A stretch of 56,314 nucleotides of DNA, from the NCBI RefSeq assembly GCF_000374005.1, contig NZ_KB893170.1:92631-148944 (forward strand), in the 5' to 3' direction. This document shows positions 8,513 to 17,309 of this stretch, piece after piece. Position 1 is the first letter of the stretch. Every line of letters starts with the position of its first letter. The DNA comes from Kiloniella laminariae DSM 19542. GTDB lineage: Bacteria > Pseudomonadota > Alphaproteobacteria > Kiloniellales > Kiloniellaceae. A program made the translations under genes and the position numbers. A model generated the notes under the pieces. It was not told where the DNA came from, ran no database searches, and saw only the letters and a program-made list of their open reading frames with translations.

Positions 8513-9622
8513 ATGAGTCGCATTACGGAACAAGAAATTCTCACGGTTCTAGGTACAATTATCGAACCGGAAAGCAAAAAAGACATTGTTACACTCGGCA
8601 TGATCTCCGGCCTGGTAGTCAAGGAAGGCAATGTCGGTTTTTCCATCGAAATCGATCCTGCCCGTGCTGCAGACATGGAAATTCTCCGCAAATCGGCTGA
8701 AAAAGCTGTCCATGCCCTGCCCGGTGTACTTTCCGTAAGCGCAATCTTGACTGCCCATAATCAGGCAGCCCAAAATAAACCTGCAGAGACCCCGTCAAAA
8801 CCAAAAGCAGCAGCTGGGGCCAAACTACAGATAGAGGGCATTAAGCACATCATCGCCATCGCAAGTGGCAAAGGCGGCGTTGGCAAATCGACAACCGCAA
8901 TCAATCTTGCATTATCCCTTGCAAAAAAGGGATTAAAAATCGGCCTGATGGATGCCGACATTTATGGGCCGTCTCAACCCCGCATGATGGGCATTACTGG
9001 TCGCCCCTCTTCCCCAGACGGAAAGACACTGTTGCCAATGGAACGCCACGGTATCAAATGTATGTCTGTCGGCTTCCTCGTCGCGGAAGATACGCCGATG
9101 ATCTGGCGTGGCCCCATGGTCCAAAGCGCTTTGACACAGATGCTGAGGGATGTTGTCTGGGGTGATCTTGACCTGCTTGTGGTTGACATGCCCCCCGGCA
9201 CAGGCGATGCCCAGCTGACCATGGCCCAGCAGGTCCCTCTGGATGGCGCGGTGATCGTCTCCACGCCACAGGACATTGCCCTGCTGGATGCCCGCAAGGG
9301 CCTCAACATGTTCCGAAAAGTTGATGTCCCGGTCCTGGGTATCATTGAAAACATGAGTGTCTACATCTGTCCGAATTGCGGTCATGAGGCTCATATTTTT
9401 GGGCACCATGGTGCCCGCAAGGAAGCCGAGAACCTTGGCTGCGCCTTCCTAGGTGAAATGCCTCTGCATCTCGAGATCAGAACCACCAGTGACGAGGGCG
9501 AGCCGATTGTTGTTTCCTCCCCTGATAGTGAGCACAGTAAACGTTATGCTGCCATTGCAGATGGCGTCTGGGAAAGTCTGAAAAACTCAGGCAGAAAATC
9601 ACCTTCGATCTCTATGGAATAA
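8513..9622 (+). CDS. mrp: Mrp/ApbC-type Fe-S cluster carrier ATPase
   Basis: Mrp is a P-loop ATPase that carries and transfers iron-sulfur clusters. From the ATG at 8513 it has 369 residues: an N-terminal MIP18/DUF59 domain (1-82), an Ala/Lys/Pro-rich linker, and a ParA/MinD-like ATPase domain. That domain has the deviant Walker A GKGGVGKST (119-127), VVDMPPGTGD, and the cluster-binding pair CPNC (286-289). The frame is open far upstream to 8159, but that part overlaps hflK antisense and is not family-like. GGGGA stands eight bases before the ATG at 8513. Confidence 0.94.
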   Translation: MSRITEQEILTVLGTIIEPESKKDIVTLGMISGLVVKEGNVGFSIEIDPARAADMEILRKSAEKAVHALPGVLSVSAILTAHNQAAQNKPAETPSKPKAAAGAKLQIEGIKHIIAIASGKGGVGKSTTAINLALSLAKKGLKIGLMDADIYGPSQPRMMGITGRPSSPDGKTLLPMERHGIKCMSVGFLVAEDTPMIWRGPMVQSALTQMLRDVVWGDLDLLVVDMPPGTGDAQLTMAQQVPLDGAVIVSTPQDIALLDARKGLNMFRKVDVPVLGIIENMSVYICPNCGHEAHIFGHHGARKEAENLGCAFLGEMPLHLEIRTTSDEGEPIVVSSPDSEHSKRYAAIADGVWESLKNSGRKSPSISME

Positions 9623-9663
9623 ATTCACTACAGCACTGATCAAAGCCGTCATCTGTAGATAAC

Positions 9664-9721
9664 AGGCCGATAGAAGATTAAGGACAGCAAGCAGGCTTTC
9701 TGATCTTCTGTCGGCCTTTTG
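9664..9721 (+). terminator. Rho-independent terminator after mrp
   Basis: Arms AGGCCGATAGAAGAT and ATCTTCTGTCGGCCT pair over about 15 positions with one mismatch around a 24-base loop, followed by TTTT. It lies about 40 bases beyond the mrp stop codon. Confidence 0.75.
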
Positions 9722-9833
9722 TCTTGTTAACCACACTTGAGAAAGTGTCACTCGCATTATAGGAAGCATGATTTGGGAATAGCCCGTTTTCGATATAGTC
9801 TTGGAAGAGACAAACTCGCGAGACTAAAGTCCC

Positions 9834-10667
9834 ATGGTCACTCCTTCTTTAACCTCTCTGTTTTTGCTGCTCTTTCTGGGAAGGCTATTCTTGGCCATCC
9901 AACCGGCAGCAGCTTTGGACCAACCTCCCGCTCCCTTCCCGTCCCTCCCGGGAAAACAGGACAAACCAGCGATCGCGGTTGATCTCGAGCTGGTATTGGC
10001 AGTTGATGTATCCCACAGCGTTGATGGTTACGAGGCCAGTCTTCAGCGCCAGGGATATATTGATGCCCTGCGCGATCCCGCTGTCATAGAAGCCATTATT
10101 TCGGGTTCAAGAGGTCGTGTTGCCGTAACCTATATTGAATGGGCGGGAAGCAGGTACCAACATACGGTTATTGGATGGTCTTTACTTGATGGTCGCGAAA
10201 GTGCCTGGGCATTCTCCGACGCTTTGGCATCACGACCTATCACCTCGGCACCTTCAACCTCAATCAGCAGCATCATTGATGTGGCAATAGTTTCGCTCTT
10301 CGGAAATGCTTATCTGGGAGAACGCTTGGTAATAGATATATCCGGGGACGGTCCGAATAGTGATGGGCGACAGGTGCGCGAAGCCCGGGATGATGCTATC
10401 GCCCTGGGCATTACCATTAATGGGCTGCCCGTCCTGTCTTCCCGCCCCAATCCAAACGGCCTTGGCCCACCTTCTGCCTGGCTGGATGCCTATTACATCA
10501 AGAATGTTATTGGTGGAACGAACGCCTTCTTGATGGAAGTAATAGAATTCGAAAACTTCGGACCTGCACTGAAGGAAAAACTGAAGCGGGAAATCAGCGG
10601 CTCAACCGAGATTTCCCTTTCTGTCGAACCTTCTGACTATAGTCCGCAACAGGTTCCTAACAAATAG
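9834..10667 (+). CDS. DUF1194 protein, secreted von Willebrand factor A-like
   Basis: This is a 277-residue protein with an N-terminal signal peptide (hydrophobic residues 8-22, ending near PAAALDQ), so it is probably periplasmic. It matches the DUF1194 family, a VWA-like fold. The metal-site pattern DxSxS is visible as DVSHS (58-62) in LVLAVDVSHSVDGYE, and the second conserved block is ISGDGPNSDGR. The function of the family is unknown. The gene converges on folA with seven bases between stop codons and no recognisable terminator there. The start has a weak ribosome site, so it may be a few codons off. Confidence 0.85.
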   Translation: MVTPSLTSLFLLLFLGRLFLAIQPAAALDQPPAPFPSLPGKQDKPAIAVDLELVLAVDVSHSVDGYEASLQRQGYIDALRDPAVIEAIISGSRGRVAVTYIEWAGSRYQHTVIGWSLLDGRESAWAFSDALASRPITSAPSTSISSIIDVAIVSLFGNAYLGERLVIDISGDGPNSDGRQVREARDDAIALGITINGLPVLSSRPNPNGLGPPSAWLDAYYIKNVIGGTNAFLMEVIEFENFGPALKEKLKREISGSTEISLSVEPSDYSPQQVPNK

Positions 10668-10674
10668 GGCCCAA

Positions 10675-11193
10675 CTAGCGCCCCGCATCCGTTTTACGAT
10701 CAAGTATTACAAAAGCATGGCCTGGAACAGCAGCTTCAGTTGGACGGCTTTCGCGAAAATGTTCAACCCAGTCCTGTGAGTCCGTTGCCGGAAAGAAAGT
10801 ATCAGCCTCGGGAGACAGATCTATTTCGGTGATATAAAGACGATCCACCAAGCTAATGGCCTGTTGATAGATCTGGGCCCCCCCAATAATCATAATCTCG
10901 TCACCACCAAGAAATTCAGCATCCTCTTCACCGCGCTTAAGTGCGTCATCCAGACTGGAACAAACAGTCACACCTTCGGCAGAAAAGCTGCTGTCTCGTG
11001 TAACAACAATGTTTGGCCGGCCAGGCAAGGGACGGCCAATTGACTGAAAGGTTTTTCGGCCCATAATCACAGGCTTCCCCAAAGTCTGGGCTTTGAAAAA
11101 CTTCAAGTCCTCAGGAATATGCCAGGGCATGGCATTATCTTTGCCAATGGCCAGGTTTTTGCCGTGTGCGACAATCAGGGAAATTATTGTCAT
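10675..11193 (-). CDS. folA: Dihydrofolate reductase
   Basis: FolA reduces dihydrofolate to tetrahydrofolate with NADPH, regenerating the cofactor oxidised by ThyA. The 172 residues show the family hallmarks: IVAHGKNLAIGKDNAMPWHI, then DLKFFKAQTLGKPVIMGRKT, SIGRPLPGRPNIVVTRD, and IMIIGGAQIYQQ. In related genomes folA usually follows thyA directly. Here thyA is about 8.4 kb away on the same strand, with an accessory block between them. Confidence 0.95.
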   Translation of the reverse strand: MTIISLIVAHGKNLAIGKDNAMPWHIPEDLKFFKAQTLGKPVIMGRKTFQSIGRPLPGRPNIVVTRDSSFSAEGVTVCSSLDDALKRGEEDAEFLGGDEIMIIGGAQIYQQAISLVDRLYITEIDLSPEADTFFPATDSQDWVEHFRESRPTEAAVPGHAFVILDRKTDAGR

Positions 11194-11371
11194 TGGTTTC
11201 CTAACAGACTATGAAACAGATTAACAGAAAACAGACGATCCAGGTAAAGCCTGCTCACAAGCAGCAAAGCCGCTGGTCAAGCAGGATCAAAATATCCTAA
11301 GATGCCGACCAGTCAGGACATAGTGATTGCATCATAAAAAGCCAAACATAAAAACGGAAGTCTAAAACCGA

Positions 11372-12058
11372 ATGGCCGAAACATCTACCAAATCAAATGG
11401 CTTCAAGCGCCAGACCATTACAGAAGCTGTTGCCGAAGCTCTGAGAGAAGAGATCCTTACCGGACAGCAAAAAGAAGGGGTCCAGCTCCGTCAGGATGCA
11501 ATTGCGACACGGTTCAACGTCAGCAGAATTCCTGTTCGCGAGGCCCTGCGCCAGCTTGAAGCTGAAGGACTGGTGACGTTCTATCCTCATAAGGGGGCTG
11601 TTGTATCCGTTCTTTCACGTACAGAAATCTGCGAACTTTTTGACATCAGAAGGTTACTTGAGAGTGATCTTCTCAAACGCGCCATCCCAAAAATGTCGAG
11701 CGAAGTTCTTGATGAGGCCGAGAATATTCTCAAACGATATGATCTCGCTCTGGAAAACGGCGAAGTCGCCCTGTGGGGAGAACTTAACGCGCGTTTTCAC
11801 CATATTTTGTATGTTGCAGCTGATCGCCCCAAGACTCTGGCTATTGTTCAGAACTTGCACAACAACATAGATCGTTACCTGCGCATTCAACTCAGCAATG
11901 CCGGTGCCCGCTCAAAAGCCAGAGATGACCACTGGAAGATCTATAACTACTGTAAAGAAGGCCAGATTGAAGAAGCAACCAGTCTTCTGGATCAACACAT
12001 CCAGAACGGGTGCGAGAACCTCATTACTTTTCTTGATTCGCAGATCCATTCAGAATAA
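11372..12058 (+). CDS. GntR-family transcriptional regulator, FCD (FadR) subfamily
   Basis: This is a 228-residue regulator with an N-terminal winged helix-turn-helix (about 15-78, containing REEILTGQQKEGVQLRQDAI and NVSRIPVREALRQLEAEGLV) and a C-terminal all-helical FCD ligand domain (about 85-220) with the metal-type histidine pattern in LNARFHHI. FCD regulators typically sense small carboxylic or amino acids. It heads the catabolic genes for the putative hydroxyproline pathway on the same strand. A perfect TTGTATACAA palindrome lies 92 bases beyond its stop codon, in front of the next gene, and is a good candidate operator. The effector is not known. Confidence 0.9.
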   Translation: MAETSTKSNGFKRQTITEAVAEALREEILTGQQKEGVQLRQDAIATRFNVSRIPVREALRQLEAEGLVTFYPHKGAVVSVLSRTEICELFDIRRLLESDLLKRAIPKMSSEVLDEAENILKRYDLALENGEVALWGELNARFHHILYVAADRPKTLAIVQNLHNNIDRYLRIQLSNAGARSKARDDHWKIYNYCKEGQIEEATSLLDQHIQNGCENLITFLDSQIHSE

Positions 12059-12150
12059 GCCCGACTTTCTATCCGCTTTTATGAGATCCTGATCTTTTCC
12101 CGTTAACTCGAGAATGCTCATTGGCAGAAAATTTCATTTGCCAAATATTT

Positions 12151-12181
12151 TTGTATACAATATCCAATCAAAGATTATACT
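12151..12181 (+). promoter_or_regulatory. Candidate GntR operator overlapping a promoter
   Basis: The perfect 10-bp palindrome TTGTATACAA (12151-12160) resembles FCD-type GntR operators. Its left half, TTGTAT, could serve as a -35 element, with TTATAC 18 bases further on (12175-12180) as a -10. The same arrangement recurs before the TAXI binding-protein gene at 18380-18409. Nothing else was recognised in the 337-base gap 12059-12395, so the 5' leader before the dehydrogenase would be about 200 bases. Confidence 0.5.
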
Positions 12182-12395
12182 GTCGCTTCAAACAACCAAT
12201 GTTCATCAGTTAGCTGTAAAAAACAGGAAGCCCCCTCCAGAAAACACCCGTTAAACACACCGCTGTTTTGCGATATATCTGGTCGATCATTCCAGTCTAT
12301 TCAACAGCCCTGACGAACCCGCACCGCTCGTGCTTGTACAACAGGCGCTCACTCATCTGCATTACCCGGCGCTGCTCGCCGACGGGAGACTGACT

Positions 12396-13826
12396 TTGAA
12401 AAAAAACTACATCGACGGCCAATATATCGAAGGTGCCACAGCTCGCGAAAACATCAACCCTTCCGATATCTCTGAAGTTGTAGGGCTTTATAGCCAGGCT
12501 GATGCAGCCCAGGCCAGAGCGGCAATCGACGTTGCACATTCAGCAGCAGAAGGTTGGGCAAAATCAACACCACAGCAACGCTTTGATGTGCTCGACGCCA
12601 TCGGAACCGAACTTCTGGCACGCAAAGCCGAACTGGGAGAGCTTCTCTCACGTGAAGAAGGCAAAACCCTGCCGGAGGGGATCGGTGAAACCGCCCGCGC
12701 CGGACAGATATTCAAGTTCTTTGCCGGTGAAGCCTTGCGGTTAAAAGGCGACAAGCTCGCGTCAGTACGTCCCGGTGTTGATGTTGAGGTTGTACGTGAG
12801 GCCCTGGGTGTTATTGGCATCATCACCCCCTGGAATTTCCCCATTGCCATTCCCGCCTGGAAAATTGCTCCTGCGCTTTGTTATGGCAACGCCGTTGTTT
12901 TCAAACCCGCAGATCTGGTCCCCGGTTGCGGATGGGCTCTTGCAGACATTATCGCCCGCTCAGGTCTGCCCAAAGGTGTGTTCAACCTGGTGATGGGACG
13001 TGGTTCTGTTGTTGGCGAAGAAATTCTGACCAATCGTAAAGTCAGAGGCGTTACCTTTACGGGTTCGGTTGCAACCGGCCAACATGTCGCAGCGACCTGT
13101 GCTGGCCGTCTGGCCAAATTTCAGCTTGAAATGGGCGGCAAAAATCCGCTTGTGGTTCTGGACGATGCCGATCTCGACAGTGCTGTAGAAACCGCCGTAC
13201 AGGGGGCATTCTTTTCAACAGGGCAGCGCTGCACCGCCTCATCCCGCCTGATCATTACCGAAGGCATTCACGATCGTTTTGTTGCGGGCGTAATCAAACG
13301 CCTTGAAGGGTTGAAAGTTGATCATGCCCTGAGTGATGGCGTGCACATCGGACCTGTGGTGGATGACAGCCAGCTTGCACAGGACCTTGAATATATCCGC
13401 GTCGGACAATCCGAAGGAGCAAAACTCGCTTTTGGTGGCCAACTGCTAGAGCGTGCAACCAAAGGGTTCTATCTTTCCCCGGCACTCTTTACCGAGACCA
13501 GCAACAGCATGCGCATCAACCGTGAAGAGATCTTCGGGCCGGTTGCCAGTGTGATCAGAGTCAAAGGTTACGAGGAAGCTCTCGCTGTGGCGAACGATAC
13601 GGAATTTGGCCTCTCGTCCGGCATCTGCACCACCTCGCTCAAGTACGCAACAGATTTCAAGCGCAATGCAAAAGCGGGGATGGCGATGGTCAATTTGCCA
13701 ACTGCCGGAGTTGACTATCATGTCCCCTTTGGCGGAACAAAAGGCTCAAGCTTTGGTAGTCGTGAACAGGGCAGCTATGCGGCCGAGTTCTTTACCACTG
13801 TTAAAACATCCTACACACTTGCCTAG
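12396..13826 (+). CDS. Aldehyde dehydrogenase, probably 2-oxoglutarate semialdehyde dehydrogenase
   Basis: This is an NAD(P)-dependent aldehyde dehydrogenase of 476 residues from the proposed TTG start. The frame is open to an ATG at 12330, but GGGAGA lies six bases before the TTG at 12396, and from there the protein begins with [12 protein letters not shown], where family members begin. Catalytic residues are N147 (TPWNF), E245 (LEMGGKNP) and C279 (TGQRCTASS). FTGSVATG is the coenzyme motif. Next to a D-amino acid oxidoreductase and a two-cysteine epimerase, the likely substrate is 2-oxoglutarate semialdehyde, the last intermediate of 4-hydroxyproline breakdown. Succinate semialdehyde or another aldehyde cannot be excluded from sequence alone. 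Confidence 0.85.
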   Translation: MKKNYIDGQYIEGATARENINPSDISEVVGLYSQADAAQARAAIDVAHSAAEGWAKSTPQQRFDVLDAIGTELLARKAELGELLSREEGKTLPEGIGETARAGQIFKFFAGEALRLKGDKLASVRPGVDVEVVREALGVIGIITPWNFPIAIPAWKIAPALCYGNAVVFKPADLVPGCGWALADIIARSGLPKGVFNLVMGRGSVVGEEILTNRKVRGVTFTGSVATGQHVAATCAGRLAKFQLEMGGKNPLVVLDDADLDSAVETAVQGAFFSTGQRCTASSRLIITEGIHDRFVAGVIKRLEGLKVDHALSDGVHIGPVVDDSQLAQDLEYIRVGQSEGAKLAFGGQLLERATKGFYLSPALFTETSNSMRINREEIFGPVASVIRVKGYEEALAVANDTEFGLSSGICTTSLKYATDFKRNAKAGMAMVNLPTAGVDYHVPFGGTKGSSFGSREQGSYAAEFFTTVKTSYTLA

Positions 13827-13876
13827 TCTAACTCTGGACTTGGACCAGAGGAACAACAGGGCAACGGAGATCATTT

Positions 13877-15139
13877 ATGGCAAAAGCAAAAGATAAAAAA
13901 GCACGTGTTCTGATCGTTGGTTCAGGCATTGTCGGTCTTTGCAGTGCAAACTATCTTTTGCGTGATGGATATGATGTAACCATCGTCGAGCGGGATCCGC
14001 TTGGCGATGGAACATCCTGTGGAAATGCGGGAGCCATCGCGGCTGCAGAAGTTGCCCCCTATGCCCTCCCCGGCTTATGGAAATCGGTACCAGGGTGGCT
14101 GCTGGACCCGCTGGGACCTCTCAGCCTGCGCCTCTCCTATATGCCCCAGTTCCTGCCCTGGCTCTACCTGTTCCTCAAATCAAGCAACCAGACAAAAGCC
14201 GAAGCCGGGGCAAAAGCCATGTCTTCTTATCTTGCTTCTGCTTTTGAGGATTACAAGCCGCTCCTGGGTGCGGCCGGACTTGATGGATTGTTGAAAAAAG
14301 AGGGAACAATCTTTGTCTATAAAAGCGACAAGGGACTGGCGCTTGATAACTATTTCTGGGATCTCACCCGACGCAACGGTGTTACCCTTCAGTCTCTCAG
14401 CCAGAAAGAAGTACAAGAAAGAGAACCTGCCCTGGGACCTCAGGCTCATGCGGGAGTCTACACACCGGACTGGGGACATTTCGCCAATCCCGGGGATCTG
14501 GTTCGCGGCCTAGCCAAACTCTTTCAGGAAAGCGGCGGCAGCCATCTACAAGGTGAAGTCGAAAGCTTCGAGACACGTGACAATAAACCCGTAAGCGTCA
14601 GAACCCGGGATGGTCAAAGGATTGAGTTCGATCAACTGGTCATCGCGGCAGGTGCCTGGTCTGCCCGCTTGTCGGCTAAACTTGGTGATAAATTCCCATT
14701 GGATACAGAGCGTGGATACAACACGACCCTGCCAAATCCGGAAGCAAAACTGAACAACATGGTTGTTTTTGCCGAAGACAAATTCGTCGCGACCCCCATG
14801 AATATAGGCTTGCGCGTTGGCGGAGCGGTCGAGTTTGCAGGCATAGAAGCAGAACCGAATTACGCCCGGTGCGATACCCTGCTGCAGTTGGCAAAGGGAT
14901 ACCTCCCAACATTGAATGGTGAAGGCGGCACCCGCTGGATGGGACGACGACCTTCGACACCTGACAGCCTTCCGGTGATCAGCCCTTCGCGGCATCACGA
15001 CAATGTCCATTACGCCTTCGGGCATGGGCACCTGGGAATAACAGGGGGAGCTGTCACCGGCAAGACCATTGCCAGTATGATTGCTGGTCACCCTGGAACG
15101 TTTAATACTGAAGCATTTCATATCAATCGCTTTGATTGA
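13877..15139 (+). CDS. FAD-dependent D-amino acid dehydrogenase (DadA family), candidate D-hydroxyproline dehydrogenase
   Basis: This is a 420-residue flavoprotein of the DAO/DadA family. The Rossmann FAD site is VLIVGSGIVGLCSANYLL (11-28) followed by E38. Further signatures are GDGTSCGNAGAI and, near the C-terminus, RWMGRRPSTPDSLPVI and FGHGHLGITGG. GGAG stands seven bases before the ATG. In hydroxyproline catabolism such an enzyme oxidises cis-4-hydroxy-D-proline to a pyrroline carboxylate. The role here is inferred from the epimerase immediately downstream (44 bases) and the semialdehyde dehydrogenase upstream (50 bases). Plain D-amino acid dehydrogenase activity is the alternative. Confidence 0.85.
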   Translation: MAKAKDKKARVLIVGSGIVGLCSANYLLRDGYDVTIVERDPLGDGTSCGNAGAIAAAEVAPYALPGLWKSVPGWLLDPLGPLSLRLSYMPQFLPWLYLFLKSSNQTKAEAGAKAMSSYLASAFEDYKPLLGAAGLDGLLKKEGTIFVYKSDKGLALDNYFWDLTRRNGVTLQSLSQKEVQEREPALGPQAHAGVYTPDWGHFANPGDLVRGLAKLFQESGGSHLQGEVESFETRDNKPVSVRTRDGQRIEFDQLVIAAGAWSARLSAKLGDKFPLDTERGYNTTLPNPEAKLNNMVVFAEDKFVATPMNIGLRVGGAVEFAGIEAEPNYARCDTLLQLAKGYLPTLNGEGGTRWMGRRPSTPDSLPVISPSRHHDNVHYAFGHGHLGITGGAVTGKTIASMIAGHPGTFNTEAFHINRFD

Positions 15140-15182
15140 ACTGCTCAATGACTGATTTTTTGAAGATCATGGGATTTTGATC

Positions 15183-16184
15183 GTGGCCAACCATACCTTT
15201 TTCTGTGTCGATGCCCATACCTGTGGCAATCCAGTCCGCGTTGTTGCCGGCGGAGGACCCTTGCTCGAGGGAAAATCCATGCTGGAACGCCGGGCACATT
15301 TTCTCGCTGAATACGACTGGATCAGAACCGGACTGATGTTCGAACCCCGTGGTCACGACATCATGTCAGGCAGTATCCTCTATCCGCCGACAAGAGAAGA
15401 CTGTGATATCGGCATTCTCTTTATCGAAACCAGCGGATGCCTGCCCATGTGCGGCCACGGTACAATCGGCACTGTTACCGTCATGATCGAGCGGGGGCTA
15501 GTTCAACCGAAAACCCCGGGTACCTTGCGTCTGGACACCCCGGCAGGGCTGGTTATCGCCGATTATCAGATGACCGGAGAGCAAGTGGATTCAGTGCGTA
15601 TCCGCAACGTCGCTTCCTTCCTGCACTCTTCTGATCTTGAAATCGAGGTTCCCGAGTGGGGAACATTGCGCTTTGATGTTGCCTATGGCGGGAATTTTTA
15701 CGCCATCATCGAACCGCAGGATAACTATGATGATCTGAGCGACATCACACCCGGCGAAATCCAGCGTCTCAGCCCGGTTATCCGGCGCCTGATCAATGAA
15801 AAATACAGTTTTATCCACCCACAGGATAAACGCATCAACGGTTGCTCGCACGTCCAATGGACTGGCAAGGCAAACAATTCTGAAGCCCATGCCAGAAACG
15901 CCGTTTTTTACGGGGACAAGGGCATTGATCGCTCTCCCTGTGGCACAGGAACTTCGGCACGGATGGCACAGCTGGCTGCAAGGGGAGAGTTAAAAACCGG
16001 GGACGACTTTATCCACGAGAGCATCATCGGCAGCCTGTTCCGCGGGCGGGTAGAAGACCAGGTTAAACTTGGCGACTATCATGCTATCATCCCCTCCATC
16101 GAAGGCTGGGCCAGAATCCATGGTCTCAACACCATTTTCATTGATGACCGGGATCCCTATGCCAAGGGTTTCCTTCTGACCTGA
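15183..16184 (+). CDS. Proline racemase family protein, probable 4-hydroxyproline 2-epimerase
   Basis: This is a 333-residue member of the proline racemase family. Both catalytic cysteines are present, in MCGHGTIG (C90) and DRSPCGTGTS (C253). This supports a racemase or epimerase rather than the Thr-containing dehydratase branch. The frame is open from a TTG at 15177. I prefer the GTG at 15183 because GGGA stands eight bases before it. Epimerases of this type convert trans-4-hydroxy-L-proline to cis-4-hydroxy-D-proline, the substrate of the DadA-like enzyme upstream. Proline racemase activity is less likely in this context. It is the last gene of the plus-strand catabolic run. Confidence 0.85.
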   Translation: MANHTFFCVDAHTCGNPVRVVAGGGPLLEGKSMLERRAHFLAEYDWIRTGLMFEPRGHDIMSGSILYPPTREDCDIGILFIETSGCLPMCGHGTIGTVTVMIERGLVQPKTPGTLRLDTPAGLVIADYQMTGEQVDSVRIRNVASFLHSSDLEIEVPEWGTLRFDVAYGGNFYAIIEPQDNYDDLSDITPGEIQRLSPVIRRLINEKYSFIHPQDKRINGCSHVQWTGKANNSEAHARNAVFYGDKGIDRSPCGTGTSARMAQLAARGELKTGDDFIHESIIGSLFRGRVEDQVKLGDYHAIIPSIEGWARIHGLNTIFIDDRDPYAKGFLLT

Positions 16185-16219
16185 TCTTTACCGATTTGAT
16201 CTAAACTTTTCGCTGACTT

Positions 16220-16255
16220 TGAGATGACTGCACTTCGCGCTGTGTGGTTGTCTCA
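16220..16255. terminator. Imperfect hairpin between convergent epimerase and rhomboid genes
   Basis: TGAGA...TCTCA arms extend inward with partial pairing (TGAGATGACTGCAC against its imperfect complement) around a GC-rich loop, and outward over ACTTTGAGA/TCTCAAACT. It overlaps the rhomboid stop codon. It is probably a terminator for one or both genes, but the T-tract is poor. Confidence 0.4.
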
Positions 16256-16819
16256 AACTTGCTCGGCTGCGGGTCGCTGAAAGCGTGTCACCACATAAGC
16301 AACAATCCCACCAGCCAGAAAACCAACCAGGTGCCCCTCCCAGGAAATGCCTTCCTTGATCACAAACAAGGACGAAATCAGACCACTATAAAGTGCCAAA
16401 ACGATCACTGCGGCAAGGATCGACAGAAAATCTCTGCGCCACCAGGCCCGCCCTAAAAGATAGCTGAAAAGCCCGAAGACGACACCACTTGCGCCAAAGT
16501 GGATTCCATCGAAACCAACCAGCCATAATAAACCGCCACTCAGAAATATCAGGGTGACCGACACCTGCCAGAAGCGCCACTTTGCTTCTTGAGAAATCAG
16601 ACCACCGAAAATCAGAAGCGGAACTGTATTGGATATCAAATGAATATAATCGCCATGAATAAAAGGCGAGAACACTATGCCAGAGAGGTGATCCACACTG
16701 CGAGGAGCAACACCATAGGACCAGAATTTTCCATCAAGCATCCAGTTCGTAAAGTGGGCAATCCACATGATCCCAGCAAAGATAATCACATCTTTAAGCC
16801 GCAAGAGCCTTTCCAGCAT
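16253..16819 (-). CDS. Rhomboid-family intramembrane serine protease
   Basis: This is a 188-residue polytopic membrane protein with about six hydrophobic segments. The rhomboid catalytic serine is in HFGASGVVFG (S111, GxSG motif) and the catalytic histidine is in SWEGHLVGFLAGG (H163). The HxxxN-type pattern is visible as HLISNTVPLL. It lacks extra domains, so it is a minimal bacterial rhomboid cleaving unknown membrane substrates. It is divergently placed relative to nothing obvious and lies 44 bases beyond the permease pseudogene on the same strand. Confidence 0.9.
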   Translation of the reverse strand: MLERLLRLKDVIIFAGIMWIAHFTNWMLDGKFWSYGVAPRSVDHLSGIVFSPFIHGDYIHLISNTVPLLIFGGLISQEAKWRFWQVSVTLIFLSGGLLWLVGFDGIHFGASGVVFGLFSYLLGRAWWRRDFLSILAAVIVLALYSGLISSLFVIKEGISWEGHLVGFLAGGIVAYVVTRFQRPAAEQV

Positions 16820-16863
16820 TTGAGTATTAAATCCCCCGAATAGGTCAGATGTAAGGTACCTGA

Positions 16864-17236
16864 TTATGTCATTTTACGATTTGTTTTTTTGTATAGTTCA
16901 AAATACTGGAACAAGAGAACTGGTAGCGCCAACAGTATCGCCAATGCAAGCGTTATGCTACCCGGTGCCACAAAAATCAACGCAACAACCCCGAGCCACA
17001 AACGTTGATAACGGCTTAGGTCGCCCAGGAAATATCCAGAAAAAGCTACACCCAACAACCCGATCCCGGCCATCGCCCCGGCCAGCGTTATGATCAGGCT
17101 TTGTCATGAAAAATCGGGTGTCACCAGCAACAGGGACGGAGAGTAGACAAAGATAGCCAGGCCACGCCCGGTCTTGCGAACAAGACATTTCCGGATCGAA
17201 ATTCTTTTCCAACTGCTCCAGATTTTCCAGACTCAT
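16864..17236 (-). pseudogene. Remnant of TRAP-TAXI fused permease (large internal deletion, frameshift, in-frame stop)
   Basis: Reading leftwards from an ATG at 17236, the first 18 codons (MSLENLEQLEKNFDPEMS) match the N-terminus of TRAP-TAXI fused permeases. After one extra base (a G within TCTTGTTCGC) the frame shifts. It then reads RKTGRGLA joined directly to FVYSPSLLLVTPDF, a motif from the far C-terminal part of such permeases. An in-frame TGA follows, and then the last membrane segments GYFLGDLSRYQRLWLG up to a stop at 16864-16866. A normal permease has over 600 residues, so roughly 500 or more are missing. The TAXI binding-protein gene just upstream is intact. I consider this a true pseudogene because three independent lesions are visible. 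Confidence 0.8.
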
Positions 17237-17263
17237 GCGTCTGACATCATCACTTGCTATATA

Positions 17264-17292
17264 AAAAACGCCCGGCGGTCTAACCGTCGGGC
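17264..17292 (-). terminator. Terminator-like hairpin after the TAXI binding-protein gene
   Basis: The arms at 17270-17279 and 17283-17292 (GCCCGGCGGT / ACCGTCGGGC) pair over ten positions with one G-T pair and a 3-base loop. On the minus strand they are followed by GTTTTTTAT. It lies between the binding protein and the broken permease. In working systems such hairpins let the binding protein be made in excess. Confidence 0.75.
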
Positions 17293-17309
17293 GCTATTTT
17301 CAACCCGGC

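Noticed and set aside
14546-15148. 200-codon minus-strand frame
   Set aside because: Shadow of the DadA-like gene in another frame, with no motifs and no ribosome site of note.
16958-17236. A genuine 92-residue small protein
   Set aside because: Its second half is out of frame with recognisable permease sequence, and its first residues are a TRAP permease N-terminus. A pseudogene explains it better.
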